Source of the DNA: Betaproteobacteria bacterium
Lineage (GTDB): Bacteria; Pseudomonadota; Gammaproteobacteria; Burkholderiales; Usitatibacteraceae
DNA: 64,000 nt
NCBI GenBank assembly: GCA_016711875.1
Contig: JADJSD010000001.1
Location: 496,001 to 560,000, forward strand
Direction: 5' to 3'
Below, piece by piece: positions 1 through 9,459 of the stretch. A program made the translations under genes and the position numbers. How positions within the stretch are numbered: position 1 is the stretch's first letter; every line of letters starts with the position of its first letter. The notes below the pieces were generated by a model. That model worked only from the letters and a program-made list of their open reading frames with translations. It did not search any database and had not been told where the DNA came from.

Positions 1-2
1 GG

Positions 3-122
3 ATTTCGGCGCAGATGGCTGCGCGACTGGCGGTCGACGCGCACGCCATGCACGTAGCTCTGGAGGCCGCCGTGCGTGAGCACCTGCAGGAGCTGGGCGA
101 CATGCGCCCGCGGGTGGATTGA
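3..122 (+). CDS. Terminase small subunit, C-terminal fragment (partial at left edge)
   Basis: Only the last 39 codons are in the window. They read without a stop from the left edge and end in TGA, whose last base is the A of the ATG of the terminase large subunit (ATGA-type overlap). The fragment is helical and charged, with no recognisable motif. The assignment rests on position: in lambda-like phages the gene immediately before, and translationally coupled to, the GpA-type large terminase is the small DNA-recognition subunit. Inference from synteny only. Confidence 0.5.
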   Translation: MSAQMAARLAVDAHAMHVALEAAVREHLQELGDMRPRVD

Positions 123-2091
123 TGGCCGAGACGGAGTACGAGGGCGCCTTCGAGATCGAACGCGCTTGGCGGGAGGGTCTCACCCCCGATCCGCTTCTTT
201 CCGTTTCGGAGTGGTCCGATCGACACCGGATGCTCTCCAGCAAGGCCTCGGCCGAGCCGGGTCGGTGGCGCACCAGCCGGACGCCTTATCTCAAAGCCAT
301 CATGGACTGCCTCTCGCCCACCTCCCCGGTGGAGCGCGTGGTGTTCATGAAGGGCGCGCAGCTTGGGGCGACCGAGATGGGCTCCAATTGGATCGGGTAC
401 GTGATCCACCACGCGCCGGGTCCGATGATGGCTGTGTGGCCCACGGTGGATATGGCAAAGCGCAACTCCAAGCAGCGCATCGACCCGCTGGTTGAGGAAT
501 CGGGCGTCCTCGCGGAACTCATCGCCCCGGCCCGAAGCCGCGACTCGGGGAACACGATTCTCGCCAAGGAGTTTCGCGGTGGAGTGCTGGTGATGACCGG
601 CGCCAACAGCGCCGTGGGGCTTCGTTCCATGCCGGTCCGTTACCTCTTTCTGGACGAGGTGGACGGCTACCCGGTGGATGTCGAGGGCGAGGGTGATGCG
701 ATCTCCCTGGCCGAAGCCCGGACGCGGACCTTTGCGCGCCGCAAGATCTTCATCGTCTCAACCCCGACGATCTCGGGGGCGAGTTCGATTGAGCGGGAGT
801 ACGAGGCCTCGAACCAGTGCCGCTACTTCGTGCCTTGCCCGCACTGCTCGCACCGGCAGTGGCTTCAGTTCGAGCAGCTGCGTTGGGAAAAGGGGAGCCC
901 GCGACCGCGGCCTACGTTTGCGAGTCCTGTGAGAAAGCAATCGCGGAGCACCACAAGGCGTGGATGCTTGAGCACGGTGAATGGCGGGCGATGGCGCCGG
1001 AGAACGGGATCAAGACCACCGGCTTTCACCTGTCCTCGCTCTATAGCCCGGTGGGATGGCGCAGTTGGCGCGAGATTGCCGCCGCCTGGGAGGCTGCGGT
1101 GAACAAGGAGACCGGGTCGGCAGCCGCCATCAAGACGTTCAAGAACACCGAACTCGGGGAAACCTGGGTCGAGGAAGGAGAAGCCCCGGACTGGCAGCGG
1201 CTCCTGGAGCGCCGGGAGAGTTACGCAATCGGCACCGTCCCCATGGGCGGGCTTCTTCTGGTTGGTGGGGCGGACGTGCAGAAGGATCGAATCGAAGCCT
1301 CGATCTGGGCCTTCGGACGCGGTAAGTCTTCATGGCTCGTCGAGCACCGGGTGCTCATGGGGGATACCGCCCGCGAAGCGGTCTGGAAAGACCTCGGCAC
1401 CCTCATCACTGAGCAGTGGACGCACGCATCAGGCGCCACGATGCCGCTCGCGCGCTTCGCACTTGATACGGGCTTTGCCACCCAGGAGGCCTATGCCTTT
1501 GTGCGGGCAAGCCGGGACTCCCGGCTCATGGCGGTAAAAGGCGTGCCACGCGGGCCGGCACTCATCGGAACGCCGCTGGCCGTCGACGTATCTTCGGGCG
1601 GCAAGCGCCTTCGCCGGGGGATCAAGGTCTTCTCGGTCGCGGTGGGAATCGCGAAGCTCGAGTTCTACAACAATCTGCGCAAGGTGACGGACGTCGAGGA
1701 GGACGGCGTCACGATCCGTTTCCCCGTTGGCTTCGTGCATCTGCCGCAGGTCGATGCCGAATTCCTTCAGCAGCTATGCGCGGAGCAACTCACCACGCGC
1801 CGCAACCGCCACGGCTTTGCAGTGCGCGAGTGGCAAAAGATGCGGGAGCGTAACGAGGCACTCGACTGCTACGTCTACGCGCGAGCAGCGGCGGCCGCCG
1901 CAGGTCTCGATCGATTCGAAGAGCGCCACTGGCGCGAACTGGAACGACAGCTCGGAATTGCGCCTCCGGACGAGGCACCACCCCCGCTTCAAGCACTGGA
2001 TCCCCATGAGGCCACCCCTAGCGGTGGCCTCGGTGCTTCTGGGGTCCGCAAGTACGGTCGGCGCGTGATCAAGAGCCGCTGGCTTTCTTAA
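122..2091 (+). CDS. Phage terminase large subunit, GpA family (apparent frameshift)
   Basis: ATPase/endonuclease that packages DNA into proheads. The N-terminal ATPase part shows the GpA-type Walker A variant GAQLGATE (about residues 78-85) and the Walker B segment LFLDEVDGYP (about 175-184). A CPHC...CESC zinc-ribbon-like pair follows. The reading frame changes near base 895, in the run after GAAAA. Restoring one G rejoins WEKG to EPATAAYVCESC, and the rest then reads to TAA at 2091. The reconstructed length of about 656 residues is normal for GpA. ATG at 122 is chosen over TTG at 119 because it overlaps the upstream stop. The single homopolymer indel could be an assembly error or a real lesion. 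Confidence 0.93.
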
Positions 2092-2110
2092 CCACAGCAG
2101 AGGACACCCT

Positions 2111-2596
2111 ATGAGTCTGCAGACCCGCATCGAAAGTCTCGTTCTTCGCATCGCCCAGGAGTTCAACGCCGTCAATACCAAGACGGGGGCTCTCGCCAAC
2201 CTCACTACGGCTGACAAGTCCAACCTCGTTGCTGCGATCAACGAGCTCAAGACCATGGTGGCCAATGGCATCGACGATGCCAGCATCACGCTCACGAGCA
2301 CCTATTCGTCGAGCAAGATCGTCTCCCTCCTGGATGCCCTCAAGACCGAGATCCTGGGCGGAGCGGATGCGGCCTACGACACCCTGGTCGAGATCCAGCA
2401 GTACCTGCAGAACAACACCTCAGGTCTGGATGCCCTGCTCGCGGCCGTCAATACGCGCGTGCGCTTCGATGCCGCGCAAACGCTAACCGCCCCCGAGCAG
2501 CAGCAGGCTCGAACCAACATCGGCGCGGTCGCAACCTCAGCGGTTGGCGATACCGATACCGACTTCGTGGCGATATTCGAAACGGCGCTCGTCTAA
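2111..2596 (+). CDS. Unknown phage virion-associated protein
   Basis: 161 residues, preceded by AGAGGA at a good ribosome-binding distance. It carries the segment LTTADKSNLVAAINEL (about residues 37-52), a heptad-like helix often seen in phage tail-fibre and head-fibre proteins. Its stop overlaps the next ATG (TAATG). Its place between terminase and gpW is unusual for an appendage protein. It could be a head fibre or decoration component, but I do not recognise a defined family. Function unknown. Confidence 0.6.
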   Translation: MSLQTRIESLVLRIAQEFNAVNTKTGALANLTTADKSNLVAAINELKTMVANGIDDASITLTSTYSSSKIVSLLDALKTEILGGADAAYDTLVEIQQYLQNNTSGLDALLAAVNTRVRFDAAQTLTAPEQQQARTNIGAVATSAVGDTDTDFVAIFETALV

Positions 2597-2991
2597 TGTC
2601 GCTCTCCGATCGCATCGCGGGCCTCGCCGCCCGTATCGGGTTCGAGGTCGGAACCAAGGTCAATGCCACCCACCCCGCGCTTGCGCGGGCATGGGTGAGC
2701 TTTGGCTATGTGGCGGGCCAGACGGTCATTCACCACGCTTATGGCGTGGCAAGTGTCGAGCGCCTGGCGGCGGGACAGTACCGAATCCACTTCGCTACGC
2801 CCTTGGCCGACGCCAACTACTGCTGGATGGGTCTCGTGCGAAGTGTGAGCGCTTCTGGCTCGCAGCGATTGGCGATCACGCCAACGGCGGCAGACGGGCG
2901 GGCGGCGGGGTACATCGATGTTCGCTGCGTCAGCTCATTGGCGGGCTCGCCTGCCGACTCGACGGAAGTCAACGTAGTGGTCTACCGCTGA
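2596..2991 (+). CDS. Unknown phage structural protein, beta-rich
   Basis: 131 residues. It starts with MSLSDRI, echoing the MSLQTRI start of the preceding protein, so the two may share a short N-terminal docking helix. The remainder is beta-rich with alternating polar and hydrophobic residues (for example YRIHFATPLADANYCWMG), like a small jelly-roll tip domain of a fibre. It overlaps its upstream neighbour (TAATG) and downstream neighbour (TGATG) by one base each, so it is translated within the head operon. An appendage or capsid-fibre role is inference. Confidence 0.55.
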   Translation: MSLSDRIAGLAARIGFEVGTKVNATHPALARAWVSFGYVAGQTVIHHAYGVASVERLAAGQYRIHFATPLADANYCWMGLVRSVSASGSQRLAITPTAADGRAAGYIDVRCVSSLAGSPADSTEVNVVVYR

Positions 2992-3212
2992 TGGCCTATT
3001 CGCAAGCCCAACTCGATGCCCTGGAAGCGGCGCTTGCCAAAGGTGAGCGCCGCGTCACCTTTGGGGACAAGACCGTCGAGTACCGAACCGTCGAGGAACT
3101 GGCGGCAGCCATCAAGGAGGTAAAGCGCGGCCTCTTCGATGATGCGGTGAATACGGGCCTCTGGCCGCGGGCTCCACGCCAGGTCCGCATCACGACCCGA
3201 AAGGGCACTTGA
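2991..3212 (+). CDS. Head-tail joining protein, gpW family
   Basis: 73 residues beginning MAYSQAQLDALEAALAKG, with the gpW-like pattern of an N-terminal helix, a short beta hairpin (RRVTFGDKTVEYRT) and a second helix (VEELAAAIKEVKRGL). In lambda, gpW completes filled heads by binding the portal and serving as a platform for gpFII. The position directly before the portal matches. The start is fixed by a one-base overlap with the upstream TGA, and its own TGA overlaps the portal ATG. The C-terminal tail is basic. Confidence 0.8.
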   Translation: MAYSQAQLDALEAALAKGERRVTFGDKTVEYRTVEELAAAIKEVKRGLFDDAVNTGLWPRAPRQVRITTRKGT

Positions 3213-4696
3213 TGAGTTGGGTGTCCAAAATCCGGCGCGGCCTCTTCGGTGGCGGCACACCAACCTACGACGGCGTGGGGTCAGGAAGGCGGGCGATCGC
3301 GTGGCAGGTGGCAAATCCCGGCGCCATCGCGGCACTCGCCTTCAGCCAGAACGAGCTACGCGCCAAGAGCCGGGATCTCGTCCGACGCAATGCCTGGGCG
3401 GCAGCCGGTGTTGAGGCCTTCGTGGCGAATGCCATCGGCACCGGCATCAAGCCGCAGTCGATGGTGGCGGACCTCACCTTGCGTGAGGCCATCCACGCAC
3501 TGTGGTGGGATTGGTGCGAGGCGGCGGACGCCGCAGCCCTCACCGACTTCTACGGTCTCCAGGCGCTGGCCTGCCGCGCCATGGTCGAGGGAGGCGAGGC
3601 GCTGGTGCGCCTTCGTTATCGACGCGTGGAAGATCGGCCGGTGGCACTCCAACTCCAGGTCCTGGAGCCCGAGCACCTGCCGGCCACCATGAATACGGAA
3701 CTGCCCTCTGGCAACGTCGTGCGGGCGGGAATCGAATTCGACCGCCTTGGGCGTCGTGTCGCGTACCACTTGTACCGCTCGCACCCGGAGGACGGGGCGC
3801 TGGCGCCGATGTCCGGGACGGGCGGCATGCAGACCGTCCGGATTCCAGCCTCCGAGGTCATCCACCTCTTCCGGCCGTTGCGGCCAGGCCAGCTTCGCGG
3901 TGAGCCCTGGCTTGCCCGAGCGCTCGTGAAATTGAACGAGCTGGACCAGTACGACGACGCCGAGCTCGTTCGGAAGAAAACCGCTGCCATGTTCGCGGGA
4001 TTCGTGACCCGCCTCGCACCCGAGGACAACCTCCTGGGCGAAGGGCAGTCGGACGCAACGGGCGTGTCCTTTGCAGGGCTCGAGCCCGGAACCATGCAGC
4101 TGCTGGAGCCCGGCGAGGACGTGAAGTTCAGTCAGCCCGCGGACGTGGGGGCGAGCTATTCCGAGTTCCTGCGCATGCAGTTCCGCGCCGTTGCGGCCGC
4201 CATGGGTATCACCTACGAGATGCTCACCGGTGATCTCACGCAGGTGAACTACTCCTCCATTCGCGCAGGGCTCCTGGAGTTCCGGCGCCGCTGTGAGGCC
4301 CTGCAGCACAGCGTCATCGTCCACCAACTCTGCCGACCGGTCTGGCAGGCCTGGATGGAACAGGCCGCACTCGAAGGCGTACTCGCGTTGCCCGCGTTTT
4401 CAAGGCGGCGCCGGGAGTACAGCGCCGTGAAGTGGATTCCCCAAGGCTGGCAGTGGGTGGATCCCAAGAAGGAGTTCGACGCGATGGTGACTGCCATCCG
4501 GGCCGGACTCCTATCCCGGTCGGAAGCGATCTCCGCCTTCGGCTACGACGCCGAGGACATCGATCGTGAGATCGCAGCCGACAACGCCCGCGCAGACGCG
4601 TTGGGATTGGTTTTCGAGTCGGACCCAAGGCACGACAAGGCCGCATCAGGCCAGCCTTCGGTCGGCTCACCGCCTCCAGACCCACAGGAGCCCTGA
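3212..4696 (+). CDS. Phage portal protein, lambda gpB family
   Basis: 494 residues, intact. The portal is the dodecameric ring through which DNA enters and leaves the head. The family pattern is clear: an N-terminal region with RDLVRRNAWAAAGVEAFVAN, a central FDRLGRRVAYHLY / HLFRPLRPGQLRGEPWLA block, and the conserved TYEMLTGDLTQVNYSSIRAG segment near residue 335. ATG at 3212 overlaps the gpW-like stop. It is followed after one base by the protease ATG at 4698. It is one of the few large prophage genes here without an apparent frameshift. Confidence 0.93.
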   Translation: MSWVSKIRRGLFGGGTPTYDGVGSGRRAIAWQVANPGAIAALAFSQNELRAKSRDLVRRNAWAAAGVEAFVANAIGTGIKPQSMVADLTLREAIHALWWDWCEAADAAALTDFYGLQALACRAMVEGGEALVRLRYRRVEDRPVALQLQVLEPEHLPATMNTELPSGNVVRAGIEFDRLGRRVAYHLYRSHPEDGALAPMSGTGGMQTVRIPASEVIHLFRPLRPGQLRGEPWLARALVKLNELDQYDDAELVRKKTAAMFAGFVTRLAPEDNLLGEGQSDATGVSFAGLEPGTMQLLEPGEDVKFSQPADVGASYSEFLRMQFRAVAAAMGITYEMLTGDLTQVNYSSIRAGLLEFRRRCEALQHSVIVHQLCRPVWQAWMEQAALEGVLALPAFSRRRREYSAVKWIPQGWQWVDPKKEFDAMVTAIRAGLLSRSEAISAFGYDAEDIDREIAADNARADALGLVFESDPRHDKAASGQPSVGSPPPDPQEP

Positions 4697-4697
4697 C

Positions 4698-5952
4698 ATG
4701 CAGCTCGTACACCTTGCGTCCCGCCTCTACGGGACGCCGCTCCTCATTGCGCGCGCAAAACTGGATGTGATCCTCGCTGTTCTGGGCCCGCGCATCGGAC
4801 TCCCGGAATCGGAAGCCCAGATGGCGCTCCCGCCCCGCGCTGCGCTGCCTTCGCCCTGTGGGAATCGCGGTGATTCCGGTGCACGGCACCCTCGTTCGTC
4901 GCTCGGGCGGCGTTGATGCGGCCTCCGGCCTCATGTCCTACGGCGAACTGGGCGCCCGCCTCGATACGGCATTGGCGGACCCACACGTCGACGGGATCCT
5001 CCTCGATATCGATTCGCCGGGGGGTGAGGCGGGTGGCGTGTTCGAGCTCGCTCGGCGGATCGCCTCTGCGAACAAGCTAAAGCCCGTGTGGGCGCACGCA
5101 GCCGACTCCGCCTATTCGGCGGCGTACGCGATCGCATCCAGTGCGTCGCGTCTCACACTCTCGCAGACCGCGGGCGTGGGCTCCATCGGCGTCATCGCGC
5201 TCCACGTGGATCAGTCGGTGAAGGATGCAAAGGACGGCATCGCCTATACGGCGATCTACGCTGGAAGTCACAAGAACGACTTTTCCCCGCACGCGCCGCT
5301 CTCGCCCGAGGCGGCAACCTCTCCAGGCCGAAGTCGATCGGCTCTACGACATCTTCGTAGTTCACGTGGCCCTGGCGCGAGGCTTGGATGCCGAGGCGAT
5401 TCGCGCCATGGAGGCCGGTCTCGTGTTTGGAGAGGCCGCCGTCTCGGCAGGTCTTGCCGATGCAGTCGCGAGCTTCGAAGACGTCCTTGGCGAATTCGCG
5501 GCCGCCCTCCAATCGCGCCGCCGCCTCACGGCCAACGGAGCACGCGCCTCTCCTGGTGCCGCTGTCTCCCCTGCAGTTGCCTCCACCCATTCCTCCACGA
5601 AGGAGAAAGACATGCAAGAAAGCACCACGCATCAACTTCCCGATACGACCCCTCGGAGTCGGAACCGGCACCGAGCCCGGCTGCGGCTGCACCCGCCACA
5701 CCCAGCGCGGCGCCTCCTCGGGCAGATGCCCAGGCAATTGCCGAGATCTGCCTCATCGCGGGCTGCCCCGAGCGCACGGCGGAGTTTCTCGCTTCCAGCG
5801 CCACGGAAGCGCAGGTACGCCGGGCACTCATCGACGCCCGCGCGGCTCAGCCGGACATCCGCTCCCACATCACGGCCGATGCCGGAACCACCCTGCGACC
5901 CGAGGCCAGTCCCGTTGTCGCCGCCGCCAAGAAACTCAACTCGAAGGAGTAA
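4698..5952 (+). CDS. Head maturation protease, S49 (gpC-like), with scaffold region; three apparent frameshifts
   Basis: Serine protease of the SppA/ClpP-like fold that processes the prohead. Starting at ATG 4698 after CAGGAG, the frame must shift near 4850, near 5325 and near 5655 to give one continuous product of about 418 residues. Readable blocks are GIAVIPVHGTLV, DIDSPGGEAGG, the catalytic-serine region DSAYSAAYAIASSA, and GVGSIGVI. An Ala/Pro-rich linker and an acidic helical C-terminus (AEICLIAGCPERTAEFL) follow. The stop lies just before the gpD gene. Fusion of protease and scaffold with a nested start is typical of lambda gpC/Nu3. The frameshifts may be sequence errors. Confidence 0.85.
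5612..5952 (+). CDS. Probable nested scaffolding protein (Nu3-like internal start; frameshifted)
   Basis: Inside the protease gene, ATG at 5612 (MQESTTHQL) follows AAGGAG with ideal spacing and is in frame with the local protease frame. In lambda the scaffold gpNu3 is made from an internal start within gene C and shares its C-terminus. The position here, after the protease domain and a flexible linker, is equivalent. The frame shifts once near 5655, and the C-terminal part then reads to TAA at 5952. Internal initiation is inferred from the Shine-Dalgarno sequence and from family knowledge. Confidence 0.5.
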
Positions 5953-5955
5953 GCC

Positions 5956-6333
5956 ATGACTGCCATTCGTGAAGCCAATAACCTGGGCGACGTCCTCAAG
6001 TACGAGGCGCCGAATCTCTACTCTCGCGACCGCGTAACCGTCACCTCCGGCCAAACCCTGGCCCTCGGGTCGGTGGTGGGCGTCGTGTCCGCGACCGGCA
6101 AGGTGAAGGCCCTCGATCCGGCCGCAACCGACGGCACCGAAGTCCCCTTCGGCGTCATTGCCAACGAGGTCGATGCTGCGCTCGCCGACCGCGAGGACGG
6201 AATCCTCATCGCCCGTCACGCAGTCGTCGCAAGCGGCGCCCTCGTGTGGCCGGACGGCATCACTCCCACCCAGAAAGCCGACGCCATCGCGAAGCTGCGC
6301 TTGCTCGGCGTCCTCGTTCGCATCTCCGCCTAA
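5956..6333 (+). CDS. Head decoration protein, gpD family
   Basis: 125 residues, intact. It has the gpD/HDPD signature: an extended N-terminus, then RDRVTVTSGQTLALGSVVGVV, FGVIANEVDAA and ILIARHAVVASGALVW. Lambda gpD trimers stabilise the expanded capsid at the three-fold sites. GGAG lies just upstream of ATG 5956, three bases after the protease stop. The protease-scaffold, gpD, gpE order is that of lambda. Confidence 0.9.
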   Translation: MTAIREANNLGDVLKYEAPNLYSRDRVTVTSGQTLALGSVVGVVSATGKVKALDPAATDGTEVPFGVIANEVDAALADREDGILIARHAVVASGALVWPDGITPTQKADAIAKLRLLGVLVRISA

Positions 6334-6347
6334 GAAGGAACCCGACC

Positions 6348-7352
6348 ATGCAGAACCCTTTCAGCAATCCCGCGTTCTCGATGGCCGCGCTTACGGCGGC
6401 GATCAACATCATCCCCAATCGCTACGGGCGACTCGAAGATCTGGGCCTCATGCCCGCCAAACCGGTACGCCAACGCCAGATCATCGTGGAGGAGATGAAT
6501 GGTGTCCTGAATCTGCTCCCCACCCTTCCCCCGGGGTCCCCGGGCACCGTAGGCACCCGCGGAAAACGCACGCTTCGCTCCTTCGTGATTCCGCACATCC
6601 CCCACGACGACGTGGTGCTCCCCGAGGAAGTCCAGGGTATCCGCTCCTTCGGCTCCGAAACGGAGACCGAAACGATCGCCGGTGTGATCGCTCGCCACCT
6701 GGAGAGCATGCGCAACAAGCACTCCATCACCCTCGAGCACCTGCGCATGGGCGCGCTCAAGGGCGTGATCCTGGATGCCGACGGGTCTGTCCTCTACGAC
6801 CTCTTCGACGAGTTCGACATCACCCCGCAATCGTTCAACTACGAGTTGAACGTCGCCACCACGAACGTGAAGGCGAAGTGCATCAACACGCTCGCGGCGA
6901 TCGAAGACAGCCTCAAGGGCGAGTTCATGACCGGCGTGCATTGCCTGTGCTCGCCCGAGTTCTTCATGGCACTCACCACTCACGCCAAAGTCGAGAAGGC
7001 CTTCGAGAACTGGCAGCAAGGGGCCATCCTCATCAACGACGTGCGCCGGGGGTTCACCTACGCTGGCATCACGTTCGAAGAGTATCGCGGCCAGGCAACC
7101 GACCCGGATGGCAACACGCGCCGCTTCATCGCGGCGGGCGAGGCACACGCCTTCCCGCTGGGCACTGTGGACACCTTCGGAACCTACTTCGCGCCGGCGG
7201 ACTTCAACGAGACCGTAAACACGATCGGCCAGCCGCTCTACGCGAAGCAGGAACCGCGCAAGTTCGAGCGCGGCACGGACCTGCACACGCAGTCCAATCC
7301 GCTGCCGATGTGCCACCGCCCTGGCGTGCTCGTGAAACTCACGATGGCCTGA
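6348..7352 (+). CDS. Major capsid protein, gpE family
   Basis: 334 residues, intact. It is recognisable from the N-terminal FSMAALTAAINIIPNRYGRL, the RSFVIPHIPHDDVVLPEEVQGIR block and the C-terminal PRKFERGTDLHTQSNPLP segment of lambda gpE-like capsids (HK97 fold). ATG 6348 follows AAGGAA. It directly follows gpD and precedes the gpFII-like completion protein. It forms the icosahedral shell together with the decoration protein. Confidence 0.93.
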   Translation: MQNPFSNPAFSMAALTAAINIIPNRYGRLEDLGLMPAKPVRQRQIIVEEMNGVLNLLPTLPPGSPGTVGTRGKRTLRSFVIPHIPHDDVVLPEEVQGIRSFGSETETETIAGVIARHLESMRNKHSITLEHLRMGALKGVILDADGSVLYDLFDEFDITPQSFNYELNVATTNVKAKCINTLAAIEDSLKGEFMTGVHCLCSPEFFMALTTHAKVEKAFENWQQGAILINDVRRGFTYAGITFEEYRGQATDPDGNTRRFIAAGEAHAFPLGTVDTFGTYFAPADFNETVNTIGQPLYAKQEPRKFERGTDLHTQSNPLPMCHRPGVLVKLTMA

Positions 7353-7356
7353 TGCC

Positions 7357-7659
7357 ATGGGGCTCATCGAGCGGATCTACGAGGCGGCGGCCAACGTGGG
7401 GTTTCTGAAGTCCTGCCGCTGGACACCCGCCAGCGGTGGGGCACCGCAGACCTTCGACGTCGGCTTCGCGGCCCCGGATGAGACGATCCTCGAGGGCCTC
7501 ACCGGGGCTACCGAGTACGTGATGTCCTACCCCGCCTCGGTCTTTGTCGGCCTCGCTCCCCGCGAGACGGTTGAGATCGACGCCGTGGCCTTCCAGGTGC
7601 GTGAGATCCGGGCAGTGGGGGATGGCTCGGAAATGCGCGCGAAGCTCACCCGCCTCTAA
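7357..7659 (+). CDS. Head-tail completion protein, gpFII-like beta barrel
   Basis: 100 residues, MGLIERIYEAAANVGFL then a beta-rich barrel with TFDVGFAAPDETILEGL and VEIDAVAFQVREIRAVGDG. This is the pattern of the lambda gpFII / Gifsy-2 'sugar-transporter-like barrel' family, which forms the connector ring between gpW and the tail. It sits directly after the major capsid gene, as expected. Family recognition is by pattern, so moderate confidence. Confidence 0.75.
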   Translation: MGLIERIYEAAANVGFLKSCRWTPASGGAPQTFDVGFAAPDETILEGLTGATEYVMSYPASVFVGLAPRETVEIDAVAFQVREIRAVGDGSEMRAKLTRL

Positions 7660-7663
7660 CCCC

Positions 7664-8110
7664 ATGGCTGGCAACTCGATCCGGGAGCAGATCCTGCTCG
7701 CGGTGGTGGCGGTCGTGCGACCAGCGGTCGAAGGCCTCGGTGCATCCCTGCATCGTTCCCCAACGGTGGCCGTAACGCGTGAGCAATGCCCGGCGCTGGT
7801 CGTCTTCCCGGAGAGCGAGACGGTGACCGAGCGGGCGAACGACCGGGTGACGCGCGAACTCACGGTGCGGTTCGTGGCGCTCGCCCGTGCCGTCCCACCG
7901 CTAACTCCCGAAACCCAGGCCGACGAGATCCTCACGGCCGCCCACGCGGCCTTAATGGCTGACGGCACCCTCGGCGGCTTGGCACTCGGTATTCGCGAGC
8001 AAGAGACCGAGTGGGAGGTGGAAGACGCCGATGCCGTGGCCGCCGCAATCCCCGCGCGCTACCGGATCACCTACCGGACCTTTGCCGCCGATCTTTCCAT
8101 TCAAGGATGA
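7664..8110 (+). CDS. Probable tail terminator (gpU-like minor tail protein)
   Basis: 148 residues starting MAGNSIREQILLAVVAVVRP. The layout is an N-terminal helix, then a central sheet (CPALVVFPESETVTERAND, RELTVRFVALAR) and a C-terminal strand (RYRITYRTFAADLSIQG). This is the usual outline of siphophage tail terminators, which cap the tail tube at the head-proximal end. The position between gpFII and the tail tube fits gpU. Its TGA overlaps the next ATG. Function inferred from fold pattern and synteny. Confidence 0.6.
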   Translation: MAGNSIREQILLAVVAVVRPAVEGLGASLHRSPTVAVTREQCPALVVFPESETVTERANDRVTRELTVRFVALARAVPPLTPETQADEILTAAHAALMADGTLGGLALGIREQETEWEVEDADAVAAAIPARYRITYRTFAADLSIQG

Positions 8111-8304
8111 AACCTATGACGCGAGTCGTACTGCTGCGCCCGCATACCCATGCGGGAAAGCTTCACGGGGTGCGCGATCGGATCGAGGTGGATAGCGCGA
8201 CTGCCGACTGGCTCGTAAGCCAAGGCATCGCCGCCCTCGACCCGACACCCGCCTCGACCCCGTTGGAATCCAAACCCCACTACCGCAAGGAACCCAAGCC
8301 ATGA
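8107..8304 (+). CDS. Small phage protein (DUF7210-like)
   Basis: 65 residues. The pattern VVLLRPHTHAGKLHGVRDRIEVDSATADWLVSQGIA is that of small phage proteins describing a bound 'hydrophobic strand, HAG, D.I.V, A.WL...G.A' fold, common just before tail tube genes. The C-terminal tail is Lys/Pro-rich. It starts at ATG 8107 (alternative ATG 8116) and ends overlapping the tail tube ATG. Role in assembly unknown. Confidence 0.6.
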   Translation: MKPMTRVVLLRPHTHAGKLHGVRDRIEVDSATADWLVSQGIAALDPTPASTPLESKPHYRKEPKP

Positions 8305-9052
8305 GCACCTATGCCTCCTTCCAGGGCCGCGTCTTTCTGGGCAAACGTGATGTCGCAGGCCTTCCCATCGAAGTGCGCTCGCCCGGCAATGTCGCGGACT
8401 TGAAGCTCTCGCTCAAGACCGACGTGCTGGAGCACTACGAGAGCCAGACCGACCAGCGATCGCTGGATCACCGCATGGTCAAGCAGAAGTCCGCCACGGT
8501 GAACCTCACCATCGAGGAGTTCACCAAGGAGAACCTGGCACTCGCCCTCTACGGGAACCACGTCACCGGTAGCACCGGCAGCGTGACCGACGAGCCGGTC
8601 GGTGGAGCCACGCCGGTCGTGGGCGACCGCTACTTCCTGGCGCATCCCAAGGTCTCGGCCCTCGTGGTGGTCGACTCCGCCGGCACGCCCGCGACCCTCA
8701 CCCTCGGCACGCACTACACCGCCGACACCGACTTCGGATCCATCCAGTTTCTGGACTTCACGGGCCTCACGGCACCCTACAAGGCGAGCTACACCTACGG
8801 GGTCGCAACCGAAATCGGGATCTTCACGCAGCCCTCCCGGAGCGTTACTTGCGGCTCGAGGGTCTCAACACGGCGCAGGCCAACGCCAAGGTGCTGGTGG
8901 AGCTCTACCGGGTAGCCTTCGACCCCCTGAAGGAGCTCTCCCTCATTTCGGACGAGTACAACAAGTTCGAGATGGAAGGCTCGCTCCTTGCGGATACGAC
9001 GAAACCCTACGACGCACTCCTCGGTCAGTTCGGCCGGATCGTCCAACTGTAA
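8301..9052 (+). CDS. Major tail tube protein (apparent frameshift)
   Basis: About 250 residues when the frame is corrected near base 8840. The first part (MSTYASFQGRVFLGKRD ... VNLTIEEFTKENLALALYG) and the second part (YLRLEGLNTAQANAKVLVELYRV ... LLADTTKPYDALLGQFGRI) together give the typical siphophage tube protein. That family has an N-terminal beta sandwich and a C-terminal segment ending in a short acidic loop. AAGGAA precedes the ATG, which overlaps the upstream stop. The tail chaperone gene follows. A single indel breaks it. Confidence 0.8.
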
Positions 9053-9063
9053 GGCGCTGACCC

Positions 9064-9459
9064 ATGAGTGATCTGGAAACGCTCATCCCGCTCGATGTGC
9101 AGATCACCGTGGCGGGCGAGACGCTGACCCTCAAACCGCTCAAGGTGGGGAGCCTGCCGGCGTTCCTGCGCGCCATCTCGCCCGTCATGCAAAGCCTTAC
9201 CGCGCCGTCCATCGACTGGCTGGCTCTCTTCGGGGAACGGGGTGATGACCTCCTCTCGGCCATTGCGATTGCCGTCGGAAAACCCCGGGAGTGGGTCGAC
9301 GATCTTGCGGCCGACGAAGCCATCCTGCTCGCCGCCAAGGTGATCGAGGTAAACGCTGATTTTTTTACCCAGACGGTGATTCCGAAGCTGGACGGCCTAT
9401 TCGCGCAGATGAAGCACGCCCCAACGGTGGCTTCTGGTTCGACGCCATCCAGCGGCTGA
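9064..9459 (+). CDS. Tail assembly chaperone, gpG-like
   Basis: 131 residues: MSDLETLIPLDVQITVAGETLTLKPLKVGSLPAFLRAI, then helices and DDLAADEAILLAAKVIEVNADFF. This is the usual gpG-type outline of a small N-terminal sheet with alpha-helical C-terminal repeats that coat the tape measure before tube polymerisation. It lies between tail tube and tape measure, as in lambda. A run of seven T (9360-9366) in register near its end could give the longer GT form by -1 frameshifting. Confidence 0.75.
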   Translation: MSDLETLIPLDVQITVAGETLTLKPLKVGSLPAFLRAISPVMQSLTAPSIDWLALFGERGDDLLSAIAIAVGKPREWVDDLAADEAILLAAKVIEVNADFFTQTVIPKLDGLFAQMKHAPTVASGSTPSSG

